From Archegozetes longisetosus (Eukaryota; Arthropoda; Arachnida; Sarcoptiformes; Trhypochthoniidae): DNA of 64,000 nt. Below the pieces are notes generated by a model. It was not told where the DNA came from, searched no databases, and worked only from the letters and a program-made list of their open reading frames with translations. Positions 15,501-29,729 of this stretch are shown here, one piece after another. The translations under genes were made by a program, and so were the position numbers. Within the stretch, counting starts at the first letter, position 1; the number at the start of each line of letters is the position of its first letter. The stretch spans positions 20,176,141 to 20,240,140 of the forward strand of contig JAEMBT020000001.1 in assembly GCA_018873245.2 (NCBI GenBank). The letters run 5' to 3'.

Positions 15501-18500
15501 AACTTTTTCGATAAAAAGTGGTGATCCTAAGGAAATCTCACTAATTATTGCAAGAGAAATCGAAATGACAGATGACAAAGACCTTATTCAAGAAAAAAGA
15601 GATCATTGCAAATATGATTGCAGATATATTCATCAAACATGTATTCATTTCATGTAAGCATTAAGTATTCGTAAGTCAATTCTTTAATCCCTTAGGTGTC
15701 AGACCAACACTTTTATTAAACACGAGTTTTAGTTTTTAATTTAGTTCAGTACTTTCCTAACAATTTATCAAAAACCATGACGAATTGAAAGATTCATTGA
15801 TTTTCTCTAAACTAAATACGATTCAAAATATTATGTCAGAGAAAAAGCAAAGATAAAAATATCAAATTTATTAAAGCCTTCTCAAAAAGGTTCGGATTAA
15901 TTATTTCTTAAACAAAAGAGTTTCAAACTTTTTATTAAGTCTAAATTGGATCAAAACTAACAAAAATGAGCGCAAAAAACAACAATGTTTCAAAGACGGT
16001 AAATAGTATTTGTAATGAAAAATGTTTAATCAAAAAATGTTTTAAAAGTAAGAAGAAAAAATTGAATATGAAACTTGATCAATCACTTGCAAGCCTTAGT
16101 TTTACTAGCTAAATCAAGTGATGATAAGTAGGATGAACCTCAAATATCATTTTAGCTGTGAAAGACTTCTCATTTGATTGATGGTTTTGCACGTGTATGA
16201 GAAGCTTGGTGGTCTCAATGAAACTGCCGTTGAAAGAAAGCACTCGTCAAATTCAATTTTGTCCGCTTCATTTCTTTTTATTGAATATGATTCTAGTAAT
16301 CGATATGAATGAAACTTACAATCAAAAGAAAATTCAAGTTGTTTAAATAACGTTTGAGACTTTTAATTGTAATACTGAACTAAATGCAATAAAAGGAATT
16401 AAAACTCTGCGACTACACAAATATTGAAGCTTAACTGGTATGTGTTAGAATTTTTAATTATGCAAATAATAAATTATACAAATATAGTGCAATAGAATTA
16501 TATGTCTAGAGCAGAAAAGGTACCATCTTATTTCTCAGGTAATTGTAAGTGATAATCCAGATAATACTAGTGTTAAAGTGATTATAAAAGTTATATCACA
16601 TTTTAAATGACATTTACTCTTTCATAATGTTTCGGTCGTAATGGTTGTGCAAAAAACAAAAGCAATTACGATTAATTATATAAGAAATAGTTTGTTATTG
16701 AGATACAGGATTTGGCCTTATTTTTGTTTTCTTTCAATTGCGAGAAATTCTCTCAAATGAATGACTTATTAGACCTCTATTTGTGATGATTTAAGTGCTT
16801 GCCATTCTCAATACCGATGTATCAATAGTAATATTAATGACAGTGAGTGCAAAATATGCTGATTAACCGAAGCAACTTTGGGAATAAGTATGCACGTCTA
16901 GGTTTTAGTTCGTTGCTCCTACTCTTATGAAATGATTTTTTCTTTTTTATCAATTGAAAGGTCAATTTAAATAATTGATTGGATAAGATTCTTCGAACAA
17001 TGAAATAATCAATAAATAAATCTAATAATACAGAAATTTACTAAATGCACGAATAAATCATTCTACTTGAAAAGAAATTTCGTGTCTTTCACAATCAATA
17101 TGTTGTTCACTAAACGCTTCAGTTTTGAATTTTGTGTTCATTTTTGTCCTTAAGGGATAAATATTTGCTGCATCTGATGCTCCGTTAAATACTCATCAAA
17201 ATATTATTTGACTATTTTCTTTTGATAATAATGACTTGCAAAAATATACTGCATATTGGGATTAAAGACTAAAACCATATTCACATTGATGTATCTTAAT
17301 ATTAGTTTGGCCTTAAAACAAGTTTCAAATATTGAAATATGTTGGACTGCTGTAATTATGAGGGTGAGTGTCTACTTAAAAACAATCGCATGAAAATCTA
17401 TCAAACTTCCGGTTTCCTTTCAAAGTTTCATTTTGAATCCATTGAGGTTTTCTTAACATTTGACGAACTTTAATATCTTAAAACATGATTTTCATAAGGA
17501 AAATAGCTACGCAAAATGAGTTTTTGAATCTGTCATAGTTTACAGATAGTCAATAATATATAGCGTCAGTTTAGCTTTAATTAGAAAAGTGTACTAATTG
17601 GTTTGACAAAAAGCTTGACCAAATTACTGCTTTCATAACAACTTTAAGATTTAAGACTGAAACTGACAAACTCATGTGAACTTGTTCATTAAAACACAAT
17701 TTGCTCATTAAATCAAAGTGAAAACAATTTAGTAAATAATTTGCGGATAATTTTTGACACTTGGAACAGTTTTTAATTAAAGCTATAGTATTAAAAAACC
17801 TTCAAAAGTTAATCCTTTAGAACTTTCGAGCCAGAAGTAATTACTTGTTTATATTAAAAGGAGAACAACGGGATTTCCATTAACTAAAAACTTAAAACTT
17901 AGTATCTCGAAAATACTTTATAATTTAATAAGTATAACTTTAAATGTTTAACAAGAATGTTTTGCCGCTCCACATGTGTTCTCGAGCTAATTATTGCAAA
18001 AAAATCGTTAAGAGTTACATCAATTGCCAATACCAAATGCCAAATAAAATGTTGACACTTATTTATTATCTTTTGGAAATTTTTATCTTCAATCAATTTT
18101 AAGTCATTGGACATAAAGGGATAATAACAAGGACGAGGTTTTTTATATTAACTTTAATCCGCTATTATTTTAATCTATAAATTTTCATGAATTTTTTTAG
18201 AAGAATGGTGGGTGTGATAAATATAGAGGGTTGACTGTGTAGAATAAACATACATATTTCGTGATGTATAACTTTACAAGTTATCAAATTTTTTGTTATT
18301 AGCGGAATTCCTGGTCAGAAGCAAAGCTCGCCAATAAGTATTTCTTATTTGCTTATCACGTTTACGATTGAAGGACAACGAAACGACTTTTGAATAAGTT
18401 ATTACCCCGAACCAACTGCAGGGTTAGAGACATATCAAATAATTAAATTGCCTTCATTGTAAATTGCTTTTACATAAATTATTAGCTATAATTTTTCAAA

Positions 18501-20879
18501 GTTTCTTTTCAAACATTCTCCCATTTAAATTAAATTTTTATTTAAATGCTATTAATTTATAAGCATTCATACGCTTTTCATGTGTTAGGTTCATGAAAAA
18601 ACTGGTGTTTTTTACGACAAAAATTTATGTAATGTAATGAGAAGGCAGTCTTTTCCTTAAAGCTCAATAGATACTCGATTTATTTACTAATACAGTGATG
18701 AGTCAAAAACTGAATCAATCTTAACCGAAGAAAGTAAAAAATCATTTTTTTCTAAAACCTAATTCAATGTTGAACTTGACTTAAGTATTTTGATTGTAAG
18801 TTTAATTATATTTTACATATAAAATTATTAGGCTAACGTGCTCATAAGTCAAAAAGGTGGTTACGAAAGCTATTGTATAAATTAGACTAAGCGTATTATT
18901 GGAAGAGATCTGTTAAAAGCTATTATTATTGATAAACTGATAAAAAAATTCAAACAGCCTAACAGTAACTGATTTACAGAAGGTCTTTAAGTGTTTGTCA
19001 TTCGAATCTGATTCAATTAATTATTCCTGTAGTATCTAAGCCTCTGATCATTAAGTGATGCATACCAAAACTGGGTTGAACTAATGCTTACAGGCATTTT
19101 ACAATACATGACTTTCAATGAATGCCAAATCCAATTTGACGCACAAAATAAGTGTAAAGAAAGTGCACTATTTCTAGAATCACGTTTTATAAATCAAATT
19201 TAAATACATTTTTTAAATGATTCCATAGAATCAGCACTAGAACCAATTATTTACTTTTTCGTCTTAAATGCTTCTTATTTACATTTTAAAGATGTATAAA
19301 GACTTTAACTCAGACTATAATTTAATTGTAAGAACTTATTCGTGATATCAAAAACTCATAAGTATGAATGCAAATTAACATAAATTATTTGTTGATACGA
19401 TTTGATTAACAAGCTATTGAAGTGAACACTAATTGAATGATAGTTAGACTCTTTAAGTAGCTTTATTGTCAATATTGATTGAAAATAACAATGAAATTTC
19501 TATTCTTTAAGTTTGATCAACTGATTATTGCCTTCAATCATGAGGTGATTTGTTAATTAACAAATATTTTCAATGTTAGTTCTTGACTTATGATGAAAAA
19601 ATGAGGATAAGAGTTGTTTTTTACTGCTCAGGTTTGATAAATTGAGTACAACTTTCTGATTGTTACATCAAATTTTATTTGGATAATTTGGTCAAATTTT
19701 TGTTTTTCACATTTTTTTCATTCCGTAAACGCTCGCTTTCTTTCAAGTGTTCAGCTCTCAAAGAATGATTGAAGTATTTTTCGCCCCTGAAATTATCATT
19801 TTTGATTAGTTGAAGGTTGAACTGAAAATCGTTCCAATTATTCGATTTATATATTTGAGACGTCAAAATGGAAATTAAGCGCAGTTATTTCATACCTAAG
19901 TTGTTTAATAACTTTTCACAACCTATTATTATCTCTCTTCTAGACATTAAACTCGTAATAGTTCGTAAAGGTTTGAAAAGTTGGCTGATTTAAGTAATAT
20001 TTCGACAAGTTACTCAAATAATATATTACAGAAAAGGGTTCCGTTAAAGAAATAATTGGCAGTAAACCTCAGTTATCTATCTGTTCAGGTCACTGAACTT
20101 GTAATTAGCAAACAATTTCTCACTCTTTTCGCAAAGTTATATACATTATGAATAGAATTTACTGATTTTAATAAGTAATGAAGCACTGGTTATTACTATA
20201 CTATTGCTGATCCAATTTGTCAATTAATAGTAACGAACAAAATGCCTTCAATTTATTGCTTCAATTGACTAACTATGTCTCGAAATGTCAATCAAATGAC
20301 TAATTAACTTTCACCATTCATTTATTCAGATAATAATCATATGCAAATGCGAGTTAGTCTTAATGAATTGATGGTTTATTCGTCTGAGTTACATTTATTC
20401 TGAATAACTTGTTCGATACAGAATTGTTATATTGATTGTTTTGACATAAAAATAGCCCACACTTTTCAACAGCAATTCATTAGAAATAATTACCGGAAAA
20501 AACCTGTTCATAACTCCATAGTTACATAATTAGCAGTAATAAGTCATGTCTAAATAATAGAAGAATAAAAGACAATTCAATCTTAGAGCATTATCTTTTG
20601 TATTTTTACTCAACCAATTTACAAACAAAAGCATAAATCAGATATGATTTTTTAAATTGCCTTACTTCTTGGTCTCAGTCTCTCCATTTTCAAATTGATC
20701 TATTTCTTTCAAGTTGATTTTAGTTTGTAAATTTAACAGAATCTAAAAGCTTTCAATTAATAAACGTTGAAAAACATGTTACGAAACATAATTTATTACT
20801 GCATCAGACTATCGTTCTTGAGCAACTTATCTCAAAGATGACAACAAATTTTTCTCATTGATTTCAAAATTAGGCCAAA

Positions 20880-20921
<42 letters not shown>

Positions 20922-23900
20922 ATGAGGGAGGGGAGAGAAAGCGTATAAATAGTTTGAAGAAGAAAATTAAAACGATAACCACTCATTCAATTGAATTTTA
21001 TGAGCTATGTATTGATGATAGCTGAACAGCATACCATTTACATAATTATTGATCGAATAAGGTAGAAGATATGAACCATTCAAAAAGTATCTCATTTTTT
21101 GTTCTTCTAAACTAATTTTCTCCAAGAACAAAATTCAAGGAAAATTTGAAATACCAACTTTTTCAACCCATATCAAGCAGAAATTGATGGTATTTCAATT
21201 TTCTGTCAATATTGATTTTAAATCTAACAATTCAAATGAGCATTTGCACGGGATATCAATCAGTATTTTTTACTCGTCTTAGATTTTAAATATTTGATGT
21301 AATATTCTGAAGAAGGAATTATTTAGATGCATGTTACCTCCAAACTTTAAGGATTAAGGCCCCAGTTTACTCAAATGCTTCGTAATCTTTTAAGAATTTG
21401 CAAGTTTTACTTTTTTCCACTAATATTACGTTAGTTTGCTTTGTTTTCAACTAATCATTTAATCTCTATCTATTACAGAGTAATCATGATCTGTATTTCA
21501 ATTTCTTAGTTTTTCTTTTACTTCTAAATTTTCATATCAAATCTGATGCATCAGAACCTGTTAATATAATTACATTTCGATTCATTATTTCCTTTCCAGA
21601 AAAGTTGGGGTATTTTTTATTTTAAAAACAAACGAAAGTTTCAATTATCTGATATCGAAAGAAAAAATTGAAAATGTATGTACTTATGCTTGGTTTTAAT
21701 GCAGAGAATGCAACATAAATGATTTCGAAATAAAAAAATATTTCACTCAATTATAAAATTAAAATATGGTTTTCATTCCTCTTTCAAAGACACTGTTATC
21801 GTGACTCATAATTCTTAAACAAACATTTAGGTTTAAGAAACAGTGAATGGATTAGTTGTTATACAACTGCTTTCATCAACAGAAATAAAAGCTTTCACAA
21901 AGAATTATGCTCCACTTTGAAACTCGAATCACTTATGTATCCCACACATACATAGTTTGTATTCTGGAGAAATGTTATGCTCTTCGACCACTACTTAACT
22001 TACTTTCACATAAACACTAATAAAACAACTTCAAATGCTTTTTTATTACGTCGTCTCAAATTGATCTCACATTTGAACCATCGTAAAAATTATTTGACTT
22101 CAATTATTTCAAAATAAGACCAAAGGTTCCAAAAGATTTTGTATAAAACTTTTAAACTGTTATATACCTATAAATGAGTGTGAATTGAACAGTTGAAGCA
22201 GTCGAAAAGCTCTATATTCGAACACCGAAAATTACTGTATAAATAAGTGAAAATGTCAGAGTAAACCTCAAACTAAATCTAATTAATAAAATTATTGTAT
22301 GAAAGACGAAAACGTATCGAGTAAGAGGACGAATCCTTTCAATTGAATTTTGTTTCTAAAATCAGTTTTGGAAAGCTTATTCCTAATTCAAGTGATTTAA
22401 GTAAAGCAAACAACATTTGTTTTTGGGTAACTCAGTCAATTAAAGTGAACATATTTTATTTCTTTGATTGAAAATTTCAAATTTTTAAAACTTAATTTTG
22501 ATCATTAACTCTCGGGCATTATAATATACATGTTTTGAAAGTTATACAAAAATAATTGAATCTATTGATTTGTGGAAAGGTGCTAAGCGAACATTCATAG
22601 CTGTTTACTTGCTATGACACAAAAATAAATTAGTGTCACTTGAGATAAAGCGGGCGTAATCTCTCACATTTAGCACAATTTGTGCACAAATATTACATTT
22701 TTCTAGAACTTATGCATTTAGAGTAATGTAATCAAATATATCATTCTCTAATGCAATACTTTTTGCTTTATAAGTCAATTTTACATCAATTTCAGTGTCC
22801 TTATAATTGATTTTGCCTGTGTAAGGCTTTCCCTTAATTTTGTTTAGAAAATTCATTACTTTATTTACACCAAATATGAACAGAAATTTTCAGTCAAATT
22901 ATTTTAGAATTAATTTACTGTCTTAACGAATTAGGTTATAAGGAGATTAACTTAAAATTAACTGAAAACGTAAGAAAAGTACGTCTCTTCCGATAGTATT
23001 ATTGAATATTTCGCTATCTTGGAGATACGTAAAGCTGTTAAACTGTTTTTGATCAGGTTTTATTGGGTATTAAATCTCGCAAACTATTTCCAGTAATGGC
23101 TCCCAAAAAACTGCTCATAATTTGGTCTATAAATAAAAACGAAGCAACAGATGACAAAAATTAAGGTCAAAGACAAATAATTGTATAATACTCAGGGCTT
23201 TAATGAGTTCACGAACTTTAATGAATTACCGCTGAATTGCATTAAAGATATTGTGATAATCGACGAATCATTGCTTACGGTCTGTGACTTTGATTCCGTT
23301 CAATACAATAGATTTTTCTGGAATCACTTATTTATATCTTAATCAAAACACACCAAAAAACTTGATTACTCTATCAAGTAAATACCTTTAATAATAATTT
23401 ATTTAATCTATTTTGTTAACTGATCATTCCCGCAGAGTATTAGCCATCAATTGAACGATTACAACCTTAGCTTTTTAAGAACCGAAGTTGACTTTGATTT
23501 TTTCATATGTTATCCAAATAAAATGCACTACTAAATAGTCTTTCTCTATAAATTACAATACCTTCGAATAAAGTTTGAAAAAATCGATTGCAATCAGATT
23601 AATGCTTAATTAAAAATATTAATTTCAATAAATAAGCGTTAAACATATTGTAATAAAAACTTCAATTAAAAACCTAATACAAAGTAGCTGTCAGTTCGAT
23701 TGCGATACATAATATAAATACACATTTACTTATTTAAAAAAAATATGAATTAGTTTTATAATTAATGATAGCATACAAAAAGGCACTGAATTTGTGGTTT
23801 TCAACATTAAATGTATTAACATATTAAAATCATTTGAAACAAGAAGTTATTGGAAGAAACAATTGATAAAATATATTAATTAGCGAACTTGTAGTTACAT

Positions 23901-24580
23901 GAAAATTGATTTAGTTTTCACCTCATTCAAGAATAATTCAAATTATCTACTAAACCGAATGCGCCAATATTTTTGACTGTTTTCCTAGTATAAGAAAATC
24001 TGTTGGATTTCAGTCTAATAAAGCAATTGTATAAATGCTTAAAAGATTGGAAAATTAATTTTGAAGATATGAATAAATCTTGTTTGAAACAATGTAAGAG
24101 TAAATACAAATTAGTTTTGCATGTTTCAATTACAATTGAAATCTTAACAAAAAGGTATAATAAGCCAATACAACTAGGTTTTAATTAGGTATCAGCTCAA
24201 AACAAGCGATAATAGAAACAAAAACAGAACTAACTTATATTTAACTCGTATTCCGAACCAAATTTGTGTGTGAGGTAGAGATTTAAGTATCAAAAAACAA
24301 TATCTAAAATATTATTATCAACTCATTTATTGGCGATTATAAAAATGTAAACACATTTGTTCTTTGATTCAAACTTTCATTCTAACAGCAAATTATATAT
24401 ATAAATGACTTAATTATAATATAAATTAAAGGCACAGATAGTAGATTGACTACTAGTTAATCAAATATTTGCATTTGAACTGCTCAGTCAAACAAATAGT
24501 TCTAAAGGCATCGTATAAGAGTATCAAACAATCAATTCAAAAATATTTCTAATTTGAAAAACAGCTCAAATTGACAACAG
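6576..24580. other. 18-kb gene desert
   Basis: I find no open frame with recognisable domains or codon-like composition on either strand; the frames of 60-75 codons are isolated and low-complexity. The sequence is AT-rich with scattered homopolymer runs, and one TG microsatellite at 20881. It could hold long-range regulatory DNA, 5' exons of the peroxidase, noncoding RNA genes or decayed transposons. None of these can be shown from the sequence by eye. Confidence 0.6.
20881..20920. repeat. TG dinucleotide microsatellite
   Basis: About 20 units of TG run without a break except for one T-to-C change in the third unit. This is a simple-sequence repeat within the gene desert, followed by a G-rich purine stretch (gagggaggggagag) at about 20924. 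Confidence 0.97.
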
Positions 24581-27333
24581 TTAGTTTGATTCGATAATGG
24601 CATAAATCTTTCCGTCAATTTGTGGTAAGAGATCATTGTCATTAGTGATCTTCTCTAAGACGATATCAGAGACCAAGTCCTTAGCTTCATCTTCATTACA
24701 CTTTCTCTTGAAGTAGTACTGCCAATTACCACGTTTTGCTGGAATATGTTGTTTGAACTTACGGAACGTGATGTGAGGACCAGTTAGACTCAACTTATAG
24801 GGCACTTGTTCTGTCGAATACTTCACTGTAACTATTATTACAGATGAATCAATCAGCGAATTGTGATGACTGCCAGTCGGTACTGATACCAGACCTGCAG
24901 AGCCCGTTGTCTTTGAGACGTCGCAATAGAGTCTATGATTATGCTTTGGCGGAGAAACACATCCGCCAATTGCGAGCTGTTGAGGATCAGTTGGTGTCTC
25001 GTTCGGCGTCTCATTAAAAACTTGAGCGAAATGTTTATCGATAATCGATTGATCGCTGTCTTCAGGGGGACCAAAATCAAATTTTTCTTTACTAAAAACA
25101 TCTTTTAAGGTCTTTTTAGGTCTACAGTTGCTATTATCTGTTGAGTTAGTTGCCGACGAAGACATATGACGAGAATTATTCTTGCTATTAGGATTTTCAC
25201 AGCATTCTTGCAGGGCTTCTGCCAATTTCTTATAGTTGGTAATCTCTGATTCTTGTTTTTTCTTAATTTTCTCTAATTTTTCGATCAACTTCGAGGCAAA
25301 TTCATCAGGATTTGCGGCACAATTAGCAGAAGGCGGTACTTGCCTCATAGATCTTGGATGCAGTAATGGTAAGATATCGTTTATTTGACACGAATTCGTA
25401 TTGCTCGCCGAATTAATCTTAGCATTATTTCTAATCGCAAGATTAAATTGTTGTAGCTGTTTCTTCGTGTGCGGTAATGAAAACAGACCGCTGTCACTAT
25501 CGCCCACACAAGACATCGACTCATTCGTCGAGTGAGAAGATATTGACTGCAATTCGCTATCTTGAGCCGAAGTCGGAAGTATTGTCGCGTACTTTACGTG
25601 ATAAGGATTTGGCGGATTTGCCATCGCTTTCGATCTGAAGTATGACTGATATGCCGGATACAATGTGTTATTATTTGGTGATAATGGATGTGATTCTGTC
25701 GTCAGACGTGATGATGAATTGGCCGTTGATTTTGGATTCAACATTTGATTCAAATTCTTGAACGTCTGAGACTTTGACGACATGATTGAGTGACTTTCAT
25801 TGATCGGATAAGATTGCGATCTTTGATGCGTTTGAGATCTAATAGTATTACTACTATTGTTATTAGTGTTTGTGCTCTGATGTGAAGTTTGAAGCTCTGA
25901 GTCCTCGTGTACTGTCGGCAGGAAGTCGTAGTATTGGTTCCTGGTATTATAGGTATCGACTGTTGACTGAATCGCTGTTAAGTTAGTTGCCATTTGTTGC
26001 GAATCTTTAGGACTATCGTAGCCCCCAACAGCGCCCATACACTGGTTATTATATGACTGCAAATAACTCAGGTATATTTCCGATCTCAAAAAGTTTTCAT
26101 AAATCGAACTTTTCATCTGTTCTTCAACTTCGTTTTGTGCTGAGTCGAATGTATTGACGTCGTAAAACTTTTCCGAATCTGCACTAGATTTTAATTCCAT
26201 TAGACTTTCCCTCACTTTTTCGCTCAATTGTATTACTTTCGATTTGACAATAAATTTGTTGAAAATGGCTTTTATAAGCCTTTTTATCTTCTCCTTATTG
26301 TCTTCTTTCTTTAGTCCCTGACAAGCGAACCAGAAGTTTAATAAATCGTCACAACCTTCGCTAATAAGATATCTCTTAAAGAGATCGACGCCTTCCGGGT
26401 CATCTATCAGATAATGGAAGTCTTGAGACCAGCGAACGAATGACGGCGTTTCGTATGATTCGATGAATTGTGGCGAACAAGAAGCTGATCCGACTGGCGT
26501 TCGATCGAATACAATATCATTGCGATTATTATTTGCGTTGTTATTGTTGTTATTGTTATTCGAGTCAACTGTTGTTGCGTTGACTGTTGTGTTGCAGGTC
26601 TTTGATGTGAATGTGAACTACTTTTTGATGATTTATGATTTGATGTTAAACTCGTTTTGTTGTGATTTGCTTTTGTTGTCATTTCTGCCACTTTTTCTAA
26701 AATTAGAGAAAAAATTTGAAATCTCTAAAAAGACTTAAGATTAAAAGCTGTCGATTGAAGGTAAGCATTTTGAACTGAGCATTAATCAAGATTTGATTTT
26801 AAAAATAGTTAAAGTTTCATTTGACGTGCTTATGAGATTTAATAAAGTCATTAAACCCTCCAAAACAAGATTACATACATTTCCTGTTCAATACTTTTGC
26901 ATTTTTTGTGTAAAATTCAATTTTTATCAAATAGACAGAAAACTATTTGAACTGCAAACTATCATCAGCTAAACAAATGAAAGGTTTAATTACTAGTTAA
27001 TCAAAACTTGACAACTAATTTCGTTTTAGAACTCTTGAAAACAACATATGCCTTAAAGAAGTAAACCAAATACTAAACTAATTGAAGAGAACAGGGAATT
27101 CAATGTTAATCTTTTTGAAGATAAGGCATAACTAATAATAATAGAAAATGAACAGATATCAATTAAATTTTATAATTCGCTTCAATAGCTATACCTTTAT
27201 TGACATGACTTTTATTCACATTTTTATTGCTGTTCGAATTATTGTTAATTATGGGCAAATTATTATTAATAGCATTACTGATCATTGTATTATTATTATT
27301 ATTACTTTTATTTGAATTACTATTTCTATCCAT
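24581..27333 (-). CDS. Axin: Axin, scaffold of the beta-catenin destruction complex
   Basis: Cytoplasmic scaffold that joins APC, GSK3 and beta-catenin in canonical Wnt signalling. An intact model is exon 27333-27195 (Asn-rich start) spliced in phase 1 to 26583-24581, about 713 residues. The RGS domain (about 105-223) begins at FVRWSQDFHYLIDDPEG and includes DLLNFWFACQGLKK, closely matching the Axin RGS, which binds APC. The GSK3-binding helix is at about 472-500 (NPDEFASKLIEKLEKI). The beta-catenin-binding helix is at about 559-573 (SIIDKHFAQVFNETP). The DIX domain is at about 628-712, ending IYAIIESN, and mediates head-to-tail polymerisation and Dishevelled binding. I see no PPVPGEE-like tankyrase motif near the N terminus. 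The N-terminal splice choice is uncertain: a stronger acceptor at 26697 leads into a different frame. Axin identity itself is very secure. Confidence 0.93.
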
Positions 27334-28487
27334 TCCTTATTAATTGATTGCAACACAAAACCAAAACAATAATGATTTGTAAATAATCGATAAAAACTAT
27401 ATTTTAAAAAGAACTGACATAAAAATCACATTTTTGTCATGTAAAGACTCCATGGCTAAGAAAAACAGTTAATAAACTGTCAATTAATATAACTGTAAAA
27501 CGGCAGTTGATTTGATTTGATTTATAAAAGGTTAAAAAATTAAATTAATTACAATTTTAACAAAAGGTTTACATTGCATTGAGTGCTCGTATAAATTCTT
27601 TGTCAGCCATTTACTGAAGGCGTTTATTTGTTTTTATGTTCAATCGAATCCATTCATCGCTTACAACTTATGTAACACGTGATTAACTGTTTCAAACTTT
27701 TTTCATTGGCTCACAGGATTTAAACTCTTCTTGAAGTACAGGTAAACTCATTGCCTAAAAAATAATCAGATATTCACTAATAAGTGGATAAAGTTTCGTA
27801 AACTGAAAAAATTAAATTACATTTTCGATTTTTAATGAGAAGTACTTTTTACTTCAGATTTATTATTTTTGTTTTTGATTTATTTTTGTGAGCTGTATAA
27901 TCTATATTTATATTGTATGAAGTGTAACTGTAACTAAAGAATGTGTTAACTGATCCGCTTACTATGATGTCAGTTAAGGCATTATTGTATGACTAAATGA
28001 AAGATAGCAGAAGATGTCACTACAAAACATTTCGAATCATTTTTAATACTTGAAAAGTTTAGTTTAAAGTTAAAAATCGAATAAAAATTTGAAAGACTTG
28101 AGAGTCTGAAAAAGACATGAAAAAGTTATTTATCCATTAATTTAGTTATTTACTCATTTATAAAATTATTACATTGTTTCGTATCGAACAATGGATTCAT
28201 CACTGAACGATCAAACGGTTTGTCTCTAATTTATAATTTATTAAATTAATTTATATTTATTTTCATATACTTTAAGTTGAAAACTATTTTTTAATCATTT
28301 TTAATGCAAATCTCAATAAGAATTTAAATTATTAATTAATGAAGTAAGTTTTCTGTCAACGTTTTTCTACTTTTCAATAATATTGATAAGAAATGAGAAC
28401 ATTTAATGTTAATCTAAATTTGAAATGAATTCGTAGAAAACAATAACTTGTTTGACAAGAATTGCATCAACAGAAGAGTCAGCAGAC
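27334..28487. promoter_or_regulatory. Divergent intergenic region between Axin and the bHLH gene
   Basis: This 1.15-kb stretch separates two head-to-head genes and should contain both promoters. I see no clear TATA box. A palindromic CACGTG E-box lies at 27676-27681, of interest because the downstream gene encodes a bHLH protein with the residues that usually read CACGTG. Autoregulation is only an inference. Confidence 0.4.
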
Positions 28488-29729
28488 ATGCAGTTAATTA
28501 AAAGAATAGAGCCAGAAATGGACTCGAATGCAATGACACAATCGGCGATGACATGGTCGCCACAATGTCTCCAATCTGGAGATAATTGCGATTATTCATT
28601 GATCGATGTGGTCAACAGCAAAGCAATCAGTCGCTCATATACTCCTTCATCAGAATCACGACAATTGCATAATCAAAAGGAAAGACTCAGAAGGTTGAGA
28701 ATTAAGTATTCTTGCGACGCCTTAAGGCAATTGGTTCCAGGAATCAGCGAAAAGACAGACAAGGCCACAGTCTTGGAACATTCGGTTAACTTTTTGGTAC
28801 ATCTTTCGAAATGTTCTGGAGTCAAATGTGATGTCAGTTATACTTAAAGTTTCTCTAGTCTTTCATTTACTCAATCGAGGGCTTACTAAACAAATTTTCT
28901 TACTTTTTAAAAACTTTTTTACTCCTATTTTAATTTATGATCTTTTTATCTAAGAGCTAGTTATAGTCTGAAATTTTTCAGTTTATGTTCACATTATTTT
29001 AGTTTATTTGATAGAAAAACTTGAATGCGATTCTTTAAATTCTATTATTTAAAGGACTATTTGCCACAAATTCCTCCTCCAGTATCGGCAAAATTGATGG
29101 AAATGTATCCTAACATGTCTTGTGGTGATAATTATTACTACGAAACGCTTTCAGCTGAGGATCAAGAGTTGATTAGACTCGAGAGACAATTGAATGAATA
29201 CAAGAAAGAGCACGAGTGTTCTCAAAATACTTCTCATATCGTTGAATTGACTGAAAGTAATGGAACGCAATTCGTAACCACTTCTGATGGCTTGCAATAT
29301 ATGATTATCAATAGCATACAACAGACCAATGCCTACGATCAACAGATGGACGAAAGTGCTGCACATCAAATCCATACTAATGTTCAAGACTTACAAATTG
29401 TCAAAATAGGAACTACTCAAGAAATGGGAGTCGATTGTCCCGAAGATAATAAATCCAGTGAACAATTAGCGATGTTTTTGAACAAGATGTCTAATGATTA
29501 CACTGAAGGAGTGATCGATAACAAGGAAAATATTGATCCGAAATCTAAGAAAGAGAGTAAATGTATGACCAAAAGAGCTGGGCGTAAGAAAAAGTGCTTC
29601 GAACAAGAGTTTGCTTCGATTGTCAATCAGAACGACGGCAACAGCTACGATTTGATGATGGATTCGATTTCCTTTTCGTCTGACAAACCAAACCAGAAGA
29701 GAGCTTTAAAATCAAAATTGAGTAAATGA
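28488..29729 (+). CDS. bHLH transcription factor, class-B-like basic region
   Basis: Two exons, 28488-28832 and 29055-29729, joined in phase 0 (GAT before GTCAGT; AAAG acceptor before GAC), give about 339 residues. I chose the ATG at 28488 because an in-frame TAG lies just upstream at 28434. The bHLH domain spans about residues 61-108: HNQKERLRRLRIKYSC, helix 1 ALRQLVPGI, loop, then helix 2 ATVLEHSVNFLVHL. His61, Glu65 and Arg69 match the H-E-R triad by which class B bHLH proteins contact CACGTG. No leucine zipper or PAS domain follows. The C-terminal half contains a KEN-box-like NKENIDP and a basic cluster KRAGRKKK, a probable nuclear signal. It resembles the SOHLH/TCFL5 type loosely; I do not assign an orthologue. 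The splice acceptor is weak. Confidence 0.75.

Noticed and set aside
24853..25101. 82-codon minus-strand frame inside Axin
   Set aside because: Alternative frame of the Axin coding region, which has clear domain homology in the main frame.
26463..26738. 91-codon plus-strand frame opposite the Axin N-terminal region
   Set aside because: Leucine-rich only because it is antisense to Gln/Asn repeats; no signal of an independent gene.
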